A stretch of 64,000 bases of DNA from Datisca glomerata (taxonomy: Eukaryota > Streptophyta > Magnoliopsida > Cucurbitales > Datiscaceae): positions 496,001-560,000 of the forward strand of contig QANY01009387.1 of the NCBI GenBank assembly GCA_003255025.1. The letters run 5' to 3'. The notes below the pieces were generated by a model. That model saw only the letters and a program-made list of their open reading frames with translations. It was not told where the DNA came from and made no database searches. Below are positions 1-11,619 of this stretch, in pieces. The translations under genes and the position numbers were made by a program. The number at the start of each line of letters is the position of its first letter. The first letter of the stretch is position 1.

Positions 1-1084
1 ATGAAAAGTTGAGATTTTTTGAATGAAAATTTAAACTAAAAAAAGATTAAAACATGATAAGGAGAAATAATTTAAATTTGACTAGTTAAAAACTTTAAGA
101 TTTTCGATTTCACCAACCAAACATACTCTAATTTCTAAATCTCAATCAATCAATGTTTATTAAATTATTGACATCAAATTTCTCTAATTTAATTATCAAT
201 CTTTCTCAAGCATCGATAACAATGAATCAAAAATACTAATCCTACATCTCCGTCAAAATTAAATAAATTAAAACTCATTAAGCACAAAAAATTATAATTG
301 CTACACTAGATCTATAATTATCTCTAACTTATGAAATTATAATGGTGTTATAAACAAAGTACAAATTTAATCATCACTTCTCACTCTCATAATTAAATCT
401 AAAATTAAGCAATAGTTTGCCAGATGTTCACAAGCATTAAGAACGGATTATAACACTCAATAATACTGAATAAACATTGATTGAATTCAAAATCATAATA
501 TATGAACGATCATGGTTTGGTTTCATCGTAGCCCTAGATAAGAAAATTTAGAACATACTAAACTACGAAAAATATTCATAAACATAGAGAAAAGAGAGAA
601 GAAAAACTAGATTTTTAGGATGAATTTGAAGTTAAGATCCGTTTTATGGTTGGATTAGTCTTCGTTTCCTCTCCCAACATCTTTCTCCTCTGCCTCCCAC
701 GTCCAATAATTTCTCTAAAAACCCTCAAATATTATATTTATACACTACGGTTTGATAAGGATGAAATGAGAGTAAAAATCAGAAATAACAACGTCGCGGC
801 GTTGAAAGACAACATCACGACGTTGGTGTTCTGGATCTCTTGATGTCGCACCAGCGTCGCTGCGTTAGCTTACTATACAAACATATTACCGTCAAGCGTC
901 GCAGCTCTAGGAAGCCAGCGCCGGCTTGCTCTTTTTTTATTTATCCATATTTTTGCCTTCCAAATCAATCCAAATACACTAGAATATCTTACTGACAAAA
1001 TAAAAGTAAAACAAACATAAATCAAATAATACTCAAAGAACCAATAAAATTAAAATAAAATATAAGTGTTAAATCCACTCATCA
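1..1084 (-). repeat. 3' LTR of Athila-type Ty3/gypsy element (cut by window edge)
   Basis: A direct repeat of 5229-6448. The runs around 238-545 and 5521-5830 align almost base for base, including the stretch containing the word tcgtagccctagataag. The copy at 5229-6448 is about 1220 bp, so roughly 136 bp of this copy lie left of the window. The inner boundary at 1084 is set by the shared end (a short TGA-type start read on the minus strand). The copies differ by many substitutions and small indels, which suggests an old insertion. Confidence 0.85.
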
Positions 1085-2626
1085 AATACCCTCAAACTTA
1101 CCTTTTTACTGTCATCGAGCAAAACAAAACATAAAAAAAGAAGAGAACAATAAACACTAATTCTGAAAAACTACAGAACAAATGATGAAATATTTTGACT
1201 AACTAAACATGACTCAGAGATTTCAAAATAGCGATAACCCAAGAAAAGCTTCTGAATTGTAACCATGTAGAATTTCAACACAAATACTAACTTACATTAC
1301 ACCTTGAAAAATTTCGAGTGGGTGCGTGTCACCTTAAGTCGCCTAACTTCTTACTCTTAAATGGGTTTGTGCAACCAAGTCTTATAAAAGCGAGTCTATT
1401 AATCTATTACAAGATTAGAACTCTATAGGCCAATTTTTCATGTCACTCTCTACTAATGTAGTTAAACCACAACACTTTGGATCAATAGGACTTTCGTAGA
1501 CTTGTAATGTATGGCTAGGGTGTAGGGTAAGATAAATGACATTATTTCGGCTCAATTTTTACCCATAGTCTCACACGTATTATAAGAATCAACGAGCTTA
1601 ACTCAATTTATCTTGTAACACCCCCAAACTTGTCATTCCACTCTTGAATTATCAACCATGCTCAACCATTTTTTTTTTATTTCCTTAAGCTTCTTTTTTC
1701 CTTAACGAGCTTTCAGCTAATAGCTCTCAAACCAGTTGGTCTTAAGGTATTAGGTTTTAAGACACCCATTCGAGCTTAGTCACTCAAATCCAAGAGGCTA
1801 TGAAATCAAACTTATTCACAATTTTTTTTATCGAAACTCCTCCCATCCACCTAGATTGTCATAGCTCCAAGTATTTTTCCAGAACATCCAAATACTATGA
1901 GTAAAAAGGGATACTAGAGAAAACTTTTATAAGATTACAAAATTCTCATGGGTGATAAAAAAATGACTATTTAGGCTCAACAGGGTTGACTAGAAAAATA
2001 ATTCTGCACAGGTTGGCTTGAAAAGCTCAAACGGTTCAAAGATGACCTAAATCATGTTCTAAGTGAAGTGTAGCCTAGAATTTTGCCTCAAACAACAATC
2101 AAATTGGTTCTAGAGTTCTTATGAGATCATAATGATTTCTTAAGTCACATAAACATTCTCTAAGCACAAAAAATCAAATGTTCAAGGTGAGGTGCTCAAT
2201 ATGTCTAGATTCTCTAGTGAAATGCAAATCAATAATTGGTTCAAACGCACACCGATACACAAATTCATCATTTTTCCAAAGGTATCAATAATTCAAAACC
2301 AATCTCATCATAGGAGTTAGTGTTGTCTACAACAGAACTCCAAAAAATGAAATTTTAACTAAAGCCACCACCCCCAAACTAAAAACTTTCATTGTCGTCA
2401 ATGAAAAGAAAATATGTAAAAGGAGTAAGTAGAAAGGACTTCCTTGAAGAATGATGAGCTATCATCTTCTTCATTCTCTGCACTATTCATGTTGTCTCCA
2501 ACTGAGAAAAAACTGGTGCATGAGTCAAATTCATCCATAATTTTTTTAAATTAAAAACCTGAAGAAAAAAACAAAATGAAAAAAATTTAAAAAACTAAAA
2601 AAATGAAATAACAGAAATACAATCGG
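1085..2626 (-). other. Athila element 3' internal region, non-coding remnant
   Basis: This stretch lies between the pol tail and the 3' LTR. I see no long reading frame. In intact Athila elements an env-like ORF can occupy this position; I cannot recognise one here. Polypurine-type motifs read on the minus strand (agtttgggggtgg-like) occur near 1618-1640 and 2370-2385. The 3' LTR starts at 1084, so these are probably internal purine tracts rather than the functional polypurine tract. Confidence 0.6.
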
Positions 2627-2690
2627 GTTGTCTCTTGGTAACGCTGTTTTAGTGTCTTCAGCCAGACATAATGATCATTCAGGCTTCATC
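2627..2690 (-). pseudogene. Post-integrase tail of Athila pol, fused to deletion junction
   Basis: Read on the minus strand, this contains the motif gtctggctgaagac followed by an ac-aac-c purine/pyrimidine block. A very similar tail follows the integrase stop in many plant Athila-type elements. It sits directly beside the start of the RT-leading region (2686-2952), so reverse transcriptase, RNase H and integrase have been removed by one deletion with a junction near 2680-2690. The tail identification rests on remembered family features and was not checked by alignment. Confidence 0.55.
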
Positions 2691-3670
2691 CATTGTCCAC
2701 TAACTTTGATATTCTCTTTGTGTCATAAATTGACCAGCCTAACACCATTTTGTGCTCTCTCAAGACCCTCAGTAGCTTGTCTTCTTGTTTACTATTTAAC
2801 GAAGTATAAATAATGACAGGTAGAGTGGATGCTTCTCCCATAAAGGTGCACCAAAGGTGGATGAATAACACTGATGGTTTTTCAACAGATGGTAGGTGTC
2901 TAGATTTATCTTCTCCCAATTTTGCACAATCCACCTGTAAACAACTATTCATATCATTTGGGTTTTTGATTGCTTTAAAGACATTGAAAATTACTTGATC
3001 TTCTTACACTCTCAAAATAACTTCTCATTTTTTCACATCAATAAGAGTTCTTCATGTAGCTAAGAATGGTCTACCAAGAATAATTGGAATTTCTTTGGTT
3101 TTCCTCCAGCTGGGAAAATAAATTTATCCACCTTTACCAAAATATCCTCAATAATCCCTAATGGATATCTGATAGACCGATCAGCTAACTGTAAAGATAT
3201 CGTGGTGGGCTTAGCTTCTTTAAGACCTAGCATCTTGTAAACTGAATACGATATCAAATTGATACCAGCCCCAAGATCACATAAAGCATTTTCAAAAATA
3301 TGAATTCCCAATGGTGCAAGGAATAGTAAAACTCCCTTAACTTTGGAGATAATTTATTCTGCAAGATAGCATAACACTCCTAAGTAACTGCAACTGTCTC
3401 ATACTCCTCTATCTTTCTCTTGTTTGAGAGAATATCCTTCATGAATTTGACATAGCTCAGCATTTGTTCCAAAGCATTAGTTAAATGGATGTGTATATGT
3501 AGTTTCCTAAACACATCAAGAAACTTAAAAAACTGCTTGTTCAATTTCTGCTTTTGGAACCGCTGAGGGTAATGAATAGGTGGAACATATGGTGGAGGAT
3601 TATCAAGAAAGAGCTTTGACTTAGTCTTTCCTTCCTTCTTTTCAAAGCTCTTGGCAAGATCATCACCCAT
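2686..3670 (-). pseudogene. Athila protease / start of pol, degenerate
   Basis: Three minus-strand blocks read as the protease region of Athila-type polyproteins. 3380-3670 carries the linker (PPPYVPPIHYPQRFQKQ, then KLHIHI and ALEQM motifs). 3060-3311 carries the aspartic protease with CDLGAGINLIS, then LQLADRSIRYPLGIIEDILV. 2686-2952 carries the segment leading into RT (EDKLLRVLREHK, LGWSI). The DLGA active-site form instead of DTGA or DSGA is usual for this lineage. The blocks are separated by stops and frameshifts, so no working protein is expected. The RT core that should follow is absent. Confidence 0.85.
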
Positions 3671-4969
3671 TGTCTCAGCTTTTACTTCAATTAGCTGAGA
3701 ATTTTCACCAGTGACTTTCTGAGGTTCTGCTAACTCATTGCCATTGCGAAGAGTAATGGAGTTTACTTGTTCTTTTAGATTCCTCTCGGTGTTGCTCGGT
3801 AGAGAACCTTATGGTCTTTGAGTGAGTATTTCTAACAGTTGACCAATTTGAAGCTCTAAATTATGAATAGATGCAGATTGACTCTGAATACTTATTTTTT
3901 GCCTCTGAAGTGTAGCATATGTTTTTGCCATAAACTGAGTAGTATTGACTGTGAGCTAGGCAAGAGCATCTTCTAAAGAAAATTTTGACTGTTGAGGCTA
4001 AAATTGAGGTTGAGTAACAACTGGTGTATTCATCATATTCTGACTATTCTTCAAAGAGAAATTTGGGTGATTTTGCCACCCTTGGTTATAAGTGTTCGAC
4101 AATGGCTTATTCAGCCTGTTGTAATTCTCAATAAAATTAAAATGTTCTGACTGAGAATGAGCGAAAGGATTACCGATTTAACATTCAATACTAAGATGAG
4201 GTCCATTGCACAAATTATAAACTTTCCATGAAGCATGAATAGCACTAGCATTGACGGTGAAATAGCTAAATTGCTTGGATTGTGTAGCTACCTGAGCAGT
4301 AAGAGCAGTAAGGGCATCAACTTCATGAATTGCATGAATCTTTCTTGGTACGTTATGCTCAATTGGCCATTGATTGGCATTAGAAGCCATTTCTTCAAGC
4401 AAAGCATAAACCTCTTTATGTGTTTTTCCCATTAAAGCTCCTCCTGCTGCTGCATCCACTAGTGTTCTCGCTGAATTCCCCAAATCATTGTAGAAAGTTT
4501 GGACTTGTAGCCATCCAGAAAGTCCATGATGTGGGCATCCTCTCAACATCTCTTTAAACCTCTCCCATGCTTCATAAAAAGACTCAATATCATATTGGAT
4601 AAAAGTAGTGATCTCGTTCCTCATCTTGGCTACTTTAGCTAGTGGAAAGAATTTAGCCAAAAAGTTCTTAGAAAGTCCATTCCAAGTAGTGATTGATCCA
4701 GCGGGTAAAGAGTTCAACCAACTCTTAGCCTTATCTCGAAGTGAAAATGAGAATAATCTCAATTGAATTGGATCAGTTAAGACATCGTTGTACTTGAATG
4801 CCTCACAAATTTTGAGGAAAGTGACTATGTGAACATTTGGATCATCATTAGGCATGCCACTGAACTTATTTTCTTACACCATGTGAATGATAGCTGGCTT
4901 AATCTCAAAATTGTTGGCATTAATAACAGGGCATTGAATGCCAGACGCGGCCTCATTGACTACTGGCAT
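3671..4969 (-). pseudogene. Athila gag remnant
   Basis: The 225-residue open block 4178-4855 reads as a Ty3/gypsy capsid (Retrotrans_gag): LRLFSFSLRDKAKSWLNSLP, then the FFPLAKVAKMRNEI and SFYEAWERFKEMLRGCPHHG motifs. The same frame continues upstream to an ATG at 4967-4969 through one stop (TAA, 4874-4876), which looks like a CAA-to-TAA change. At the C-terminal end the zinc knuckle is damaged: YNLCNGPHLSIEC has lost its first cysteine. Downstream, an Asn/Gln-rich linker with NTYNQGWQNHPNFS continues toward the protease, with further stops. Confidence 0.88.
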
Positions 4970-5204
4970 TGCATAATTCCATGGTTTCTTGAGGTTTCTT
5001 AGAAGTTTCTCTCCTCACTTTTCTATTACGACGATAAGTTCGCTCAATTTTCATACTTAAAGGAGTCAAATTTTCGCTTCTAAATTTTCTCATACACCTT
5101 AGAAAATGCCTGAAAATACAAAATAGTAAACAATTGTAAATAAAAAATTAAGACTCGAAGTAAAATTAAGGATATGTAAATCCAATATTAATAAACAAAA
5201 TCAA

Positions 5205-5222
5205 TCCCCGGCAACGGTGCCA
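5205..5222 (-). promoter_or_regulatory. Primer binding site (tRNA-Asp type)
   Basis: The plus-strand word tccccggcaacggtgcca matches the 3' end of plant tRNA-Asp with one mismatch (ggTgcca for ggCgcca). It lies 6 bases inside the 5' LTR boundary at 5229. A tRNA-Asp-type site is characteristic of Athila elements and fixes the orientation as minus strand. Confidence 0.85.
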
Positions 5223-5228
5223 AAATCT

Positions 5229-6448
5229 TGTTATTTTTTTTCTAGAGAACAAGTGTACACTATCATTGTCAAGTAATATTTTTTTTATGAAAATAGAGTA
5301 TCTTCCTCATGATTGATTGATAATAAAATATTGAAATTAACTATACCATAATTCTAAATGAGAATGACGAAAAGTTGTGAATTTGACTACTTAAAAACTC
5401 TAGGGTTTCTATTTCACCAAACCAAACATGCTCTAAATTTTAAATGTCAATCAATCAATGTTTATTAAATTATTGACAGAGAATTTCTCTAATGTAATTA
5501 TCAATTTTTTTCAACCATCGATAACAATGAAATTCTACTTCCTACATCTCTGTTAAGATTAAATAAATTGAAACTCATTAAGCACAAGAAATTATACTTG
5601 CTACATTAGATCCATAATTATCTCTAACTTATAAAATTCTAATGGTGTTATAAATAAAGAGAAAATTTAATCATCACTTCTCAGTCTTAGAATTAAACCT
5701 AAAATCATCCAATAGTTGGTCAGACGATCACAAGCATTAAGAACAGACTATAACACTCAATAATATTGAATAAGCATCGATTAAATTGAAAATCAAAATA
5801 TATGAAAAATCATGGTTGGCTACGTCGTAGCCCTAGATAAGAAAATTAAGAACATACTAAAATAAGAAAACATCCAACTAATATTCATGAATAGAAAAAG
5901 AGAGAAGAAAAACTATTTTTTGAGGATCAATTTGAAGTTGATATCCCTTTTTTGCTGGATTTGTCTTCATTTTCGCTCCAAAAAGTTTTCTCCTCTGCCT
6001 CCCACGCCCAAAAATTTCTCAAAAAACCTTCAAATATTCTATATATACACTAGGATTTGATAATGATGAAATTGGAGTAAAAATCAGAAATAACAAAATC
6101 ATTATCATGCCAGCGTCGTGGCATTGGTGCTTTGGATCTCTTGATGCTGCACCAGCGTCATGGCACTGGAAGCCAACACCACGACTTTGGTTTACTGTAC
6201 AAACTTTTTAGCATCCAACGTCGCGACTTTGGGAAGACTGCCTGCCAGCGTCGACGCTGGCTCTTCTATCCAAGTCCTCTTTTTTTTAATTTATCCAAAT
6301 TTTTTACTTCCAAATCAATCCAAATGCACTAGAATATCATACCTATGAAATAGAAGTAAAACAAACATAAATCAAATAATAAAACTCAAAGAAAAAATAA
6401 AATTAAAGTTAAGATTATCTAAAATATGAGTGTGAAATGCACTCTTCA
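5229..6448 (-). repeat. 5' LTR of Athila-type element
   Basis: A direct repeat of 1-1084 ending next to the primer binding site. Inner boundary is at TG (5229-5230 on the plus strand, the CA end on the minus strand); the outer boundary is near 6448 where similarity with 1084 stops. About 1220 bp. Regions around 780-920 and 6100-6260 contain short GC-rich words (gcgtcgc, cagcgtcg) that stand out from the AT-rich background in both copies. No protein is expected from the short frames here. Confidence 0.85.
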
Positions 6449-6609
6449 CAAGTAAATACTCATATCGAGCTTAATCGAGATAGATGAGTTAAAAGGATAT
6501 AAGAACTGATTTAATGGAAATAGACTTAGTGGGATTTGAGGAGTAATGAAGTGTCTGAAGCAGCCAATGTGTTTGAGATATTGATGACATCAGTCTAAAG
6601 CTCTGATAC

Positions 6610-7215
6610 TGTTGGAATTTAGTTCCTCAAATTCTTTGGAGACCAAGTTTCCTATTTATGAGGCTGGTTTAGGAAAAATATTATGTGATATGTTGTATTG
6701 AATGAGTTTCCTAATTCTAGTATGAAGGAATTAGGATTTTCTTGAGGTTATAAATATGTACCTATGAAAAATGTTAGATGGTCCGGTTTTGATAAAGAAT
6801 GAGAAGTGTCTCTATCCTAAAGGCAGCATCAAGTTATGAGGAGGTTATGTTCTAAGAGATATAAAGTAGACTTAAGATTTGAGAGAGGGCTTTATCCTAG
6901 GAGGTGATACCCCATGATATTGAGACGCTAGTTAAAAGACTTTGCCCTTGCTGAACAAAGTTTCTAAGCTAGTAGGTTGTTTAAGTTCGATCGAGAATTA
7001 TGACTTTTGTCTAAGCTAGTTAAAGTTTTCAAGGTATAGCTTTGTGTGTGTTGAGATTAGATTTGAGTGTGATTGGATTTGGTGTAGGTGGTTGAGTCGA
7101 TGTTGAGTGTATAATGATGATGATATAATGAGAAAAGTTGTCGATGTAGGAAAGTTGGCCAAACCACGTTCAAACTATTGTTTTGTTATTATTTATTGAC
7201 GATTCTATTACAACA
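6610..7215 (+). repeat. LTR 1 of a TRIM-like element
   Basis: Begins TGTTGGAATTT and ends TTACAACA, giving inverted TGTTG/CAACA ends. It is followed at 7219 by a tRNA-Met-type primer site. Its 3' part (from ggttataaatatg) repeats at 7420-7818 and again at 16662-16744, which defines the second LTR. About 606 bp. Confidence 0.75.
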
Positions 7216-7411
7216 AAGTGATATCAAAGCTGATGGTTTGATCCTAGATAATGCATCGGTTTGGTTCGAGAAAAAGACTATGCGAAGCGTGTAGAGATAT
7301 GTTTTGTTTTGTTGAAGATTGATGGTTTTAATTGAAAATTATTTGGTTTAAGGTGAAGTTTCAGCGTTAGTGATTGTTTGTGGATGACGGAACTTGAGTT
7401 AAGGCAGAGAT
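7216..7411 (+). mobile_element. Internal region of TRIM-like element with primer binding site
   Basis: Only 196 bp and no coding capacity. 7219-7230 reads tgatatcaaagc, two changes from the initiator tRNA-Met primer site TGGTATCAGAGC. A weakly purine-rich aaggcagagat precedes LTR 2 at 7412 and could be the polypurine tract. Such an element would need another retrotransposon's proteins to move. Target-site flanks are gatac (6605-6609) and gatgc (16745-16749), 4 of 5 identical. Confidence 0.7.
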
Positions 7412-7818
7412 TGTTGGAATTTCTAAAGGTTATAAATATGTGACTATGAAAATGGTTAGATGACTCTACTTCGATAGAGGATGGGATATGGCTCTACCCA
7501 AAAAGGAGCATTGCGTGGTTAGGAAGCACTTCCCGAAGAGATATAAGGTAGCATGAAGATGTCAAAGTGACTCTATCCTATAAGGTAGCATGAAGATGTG
7601 AGAGATGGCTAGTTAGGAGACTTTGTCCAAGTTGAACATGATTTTTAAGCTAGTGAGTTGCTCAAGTTAGATCGAGAGTGGTGACTTTTGTCTAAACTAA
7701 TTATGATTTTCAAGGTATGACTTTGTGTTTGTTGAGTTTAGATTTGAGTGAAGTGAGATTTTGAGTTAATTGTTTGATTCGACATTGGGTATGTATAGAT
7801 GATGATATAATAAGAAAA
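7412..7818 (+). repeat. LTR 2 of TRIM-like element, left part
   Basis: Begins TGTTGGAATTT and matches LTR 1 but lacks about 115 bp present after the first 11 bases of LTR 1. It is interrupted at 7818 by the chromovirus and resumes at 16662. Confidence 0.75.
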
Positions 7819-9951
7819 TGTAATACCCCAAGAACTTAAAAGGGGTTATTTAGTAAATTTTAATTTCACACACCTTAAATACACTCATTGTTGTTCTCTC
7901 ATTCAACATCTCTCTCTCCCTGACAGCTCCCCCCACTCCACCAAGTAATCGTTATTCAATCACTCTTTCTCTCTCAGCCTCCTTCACTGAACAAAACCGT
8001 CTGTCTCTCCTACTTCCTCTTCATTGCATCTCCATCGATGGTCTTTTCCGGTAAGCCATCTTCTTCTTTCCTCTTTCTTCATTCTTTTTCACTATGTCTC
8101 TCTAACCTAATTAATTGCCTCTCATGGAGCCCCTGCCCAAGTGAACTCCATCTCTTCTCCTACATTGTTTCCTCTCTTTTTCTTGTCTCTGCTTGTTCAG
8201 CCATTGTCCGACAGACAAAACTCTTCAGGTAAGATTCCTCTCTGATTCTTCCTTTAATTTTCCTCTTTTTCCTTCGCCATGTTCCTCTCCCTCTCTGTAT
8301 GATTTTTCTATTTGCCTTCCTCTGATTTCTTCTATTTTTATTTCAATGATAACCCCTCCACTGTCGTCTTCTCTGGATAGCATCATCGTCCCTGTCTTCA
8401 TCGTTGGTAAGCTAGTTTTTCCTTTCCTTCCTTTCTCGCTCTCTGTTTGGACCGTAACTGAGTCATGTGACCCAATTGGTTCTGACCCGACCTAATCCTG
8501 TTATGACTTAGCCCGAATGGAATTAACTGAACCAAACCAGTCCAACCAACCCAGACCAAAACAATTCAACCCAACTAGACCAGACCGATCCAACCCAATC
8601 AAACCAAACCGTTCCAGCCCAACAGAATTGAACTGATTTAGCCCGACTGGACCTAGTTGAACCTATCTGAACTGCTCGATCAAATCATTACCCGATTTAT
8701 TTTTCATCGGTCGCTCTTCTAATTTTTCAAATGATGATAGTTATTATCTAAATACTTAATAACCTGCAATATATAGATTTCAGGTCAATAGTTGCTGAAT
8801 TTAATTCATTTCACTCTAGGTAAGTGGACTTACACAATAATTTGATTCATATGTTATGAATGTAGCGAAATTAAATTAATATCACTTTATTAATTTCTTT
8901 CTGTTGCTAAACTTCATGATCATGTATTTAATTTTATTTTCATATCATGATTCAGTTAATTATTATGCATGTATGATTGAATTTTTGAGTTATACATGTA
9001 TTAGCTATATAGTTTATGTTCATTAATAAGTTGCATGTTTGCCAAGAATATAAGTTACCATAATTCATGAAATTAACTAAGTGTAATGATAGATAAATGA
9101 AGAGTAGACTTAGAAATATTCCTTAGTTATCAAGTAACTAGATTGGTCATGTCATGTTATCAGTTATACGGATGAGTGTCACCATATTCATGTTAGCGTC
9201 CTTAAGCTTTAGATAGCCTTAAGTGGCATCAGCTTTAGGACACTCATTTCACCTCGTTCACGTTCATGTTAAAAGTTTAAGTGTGAAACAGTTTTGGTTA
9301 GATTGTTAATTGGGGAATATGTCTAGTCGAATCACGATATGACAAGTTACAAGTTCAAGTTACATGATAACTATGCATTCATCGATGTTAATTATGAGTA
9401 CTTCGTGTGATTTAATAACCAAGTGAATTTGTTAAACTATAGTTGCATGAGTTACTTGTTTACGTTTATGACATGTGAAGCTTATTAGTATATAAGTTTG
9501 CTTACTAAGTATTCTTAATACTCACCCCTCATAGATGATTTTGTTGCAGATGATGATGAACAATAGGAGTGAGGGGCAGCCATAGCCAGCGTAATTAGAA
9601 AATTTTCAATTATTCATCATGACAAGACATTAGAAATAGAATTTTTGTTAAGTATAGTTGATACAAGAATTTAAGAATTTACATGCTTTATTTTATGTTT
9701 ATATGTTTAAATTTTTCACGTCTTATAGATTTTCACGTTGACTTTATTACAAATTTAATACAACATTTATTACAATTTATTAAATAAATATTTTTTATAT
9801 AATTTTAGGCTTCCACTATTTAATGTTAAAGTTAGGGCAACATTAGAGTTTTCAATTTTAGGATTTTCTCATATTAGATTTTCAACTGATTGAGAAATTT
9901 TGAATAGTAAAATTACATATATATTTAACCCTCCAAAATTGGGGAGTTATA
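7819..9951 (+). repeat. 5' LTR of Tekay-type element
   Basis: 2133 bp. It is collinear with 14476-16656 along the whole length, including the pyrimidine-rich block (about 7890-8440), an array of short imperfect AACCCAACC/CCAAACC units (about 8520-8640) and the AT-rich 3' part. The terminal dinucleotide has mutated to TA (9950-9951). Confidence 0.9.
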
Positions 9952-9954
9952 GTT

Positions 9955-9967
9955 TGGTATCAGAGCC
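9955..9967 (+). promoter_or_regulatory. Primer binding site (initiator tRNA-Met)
   Basis: tggtatcagagcc, an exact match to the classic plant tRNA-iMet primer site, 3 bases after the 5' LTR. Confidence 0.93.
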
Positions 9968-10179
9968 AAGGTTTTAGATTTTTTAGACTTTTCTTAGTGA
10001 AAAATATGGCAAGTCACTCACTCTACTCTTCCTTCACCTTACAAGTTAGGTTCGTATGTTATAAGTGTTTTAATTATTTATTCAGTATGATATGTTTTAG
10101 TTTCGTTATGGCATGTTTGTTACGTTTATGTTTTATTTTACTAATAATATTAGACTTTTTGGTAAGCCTTAAGTTTGTG

Positions 10180-10967
10180 GGTAGCACTGCGATGGCTCCA
10201 CCTACAAGGAATAACAAAACAACGTCGTTTTAATACCCTTATGCAATTTCTCATTAATTTCCCTATTACGTTGTTGTTTTAGTCTACCCTCAGTATATAA
10301 GCTAAATAATGGAATTAGAGCTCATTTCTCTCTCCCAACATGAAAAATCACGCAGTTCTTCTCAATCTCCTCTTTACCTTCTATGTTGAACTTGAATTAG
10401 TAATGGCTTCTTGCTTCTCCTTCTTCCCTTGTTGTTTCTAATTTCTCCTTATTTCTTTCTTGCTTCTCTTTCTCCTTCCTCCCTTCTAAGTTTTGTGTTT
10501 AGTATCTGGGATTAAGGCTTTCTCTCTCCCTTATGCGATCTATCTCTCTCTCTACGTCTCTGCGTGTGCATCTGAGATATTTTCTTCCTCCTCAATGATG
10601 ATATGTACTCCAACGACTTCTAAGTGTAATGGGGAACTACAGATCAAAGCTCTTCATGATACCATGTTTTGGCATTTTTTGAATTATAGAAATATGATTT
10701 AGTTTTGGAGGAGGAAATCAGATACTACTATAATAGAAATATGATTTAGTTTTGTTGATTTCTTTATGATTATGTTTTCAGTAAATAGAATGGGTTAAAG
10801 GAATCAAGTTTTAGAGGAGGAAATCAGATACTGCTATAATAAATCATTTTCTTTTATGATTGCGTTGCCTAAGTGTTGTCGAACTGTCGAACCATCAAAC
10901 CGAACTGAATCATAAATCACAGTTCAATTTTTCACCAAAAAAATTGATGAAATCGTGAACACCCCTA
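10180..10967. mobile_element. Insertion replacing most of the Tekay gag; right end is hAT-like
   Basis: A gag-like start (MAPPTRNNKT, from about 10192) stops after a few codons, and recognisable gag sequence resumes only at the zinc knuckle near 11000. The right end of the foreign piece reads gtgaacacccctaa at about 10955-10968. The roughly 40 bases before it match, in reverse complement, the left end of the MITE at 42791. No matching TAGGGGTG left end is visible, so the insertion is truncated or rearranged. Inside, a block around 10700-10860 contains an imperfect duplication (ggaggaaatcagatactnctataat, twice). Confidence 0.5.
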
Positions 10968-10994
10968 ACAGTGGTCAGTGCTTTAAGGGGAGCA

Positions 10995-11515
10995 ACGATT
11001 GTTTTAGATGCGGAAAGACTGGACATTTTCTCAGATAGTGCCCTTTACTAGCTCAAGGAGAGAATAGCGACACCGGGGGATAGAGCTAAAGGGAAGGTTT
11101 TCCCACTGACTCGTCAGGAAGTTGAGCAATCAGATACAGTTGTAGCAGGTACACTACTTGTATTAAGACATTCAACTTTTGGATTAATTGATTCTAGATC
11201 TACACACTCTTTTATATATGTTTTGTCTGTGACTCATGCATCATTGCATGTTTTTCCATTGGGTTTTGAGTTGTGTGTTTCTCGCCTTCTAGAGCTTCTC
11301 TCTTTGCTAATAAGGTGATATCATGTTGCTTAGTGATGATAGCAGATTGTGTTATGGATGCTAGGCTTATAATCTTAGGGATGAATGATTTTGACGTAAT
11401 CTTGGGTATGGACTGGTTGGCTGCTAATTATGCCAACATAGATTGCTATCAAAAGGAAGTTTGTTTCCTACCTCCAAATGGACCTAGCTTCAAATTTAGG
11501 GGCTCTCAGCAATGA
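10995..11515 (+). pseudogene. Tekay gag zinc knuckle and protease, degenerate
   Basis: 11000-11043 encodes a CX2CX4HX4C zinc knuckle (CFRCGKTGHFLR-stop-C) with a stop in the last spacer. From about 11150 the aspartic protease reads LVLRHSTFGLIDSRSTHSF. The catalytic DSG has become DSR, so it would be inactive. The following block 11273-11515 (ILGMNDFDVILGMDWLAAN, then the CYQKEVCF motif) is the usual C-terminal half of this protease family. Confidence 0.85.
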
Positions 11516-11619
11516 CCAATACCAAAGGTCATATCTACTTTACGGGCACAACGTCTCCTTGATCATGGTAATTGGGGCTATTTAGTTTATGCTTTGGACA
11601 CTTCTAAACCACATGTGGA

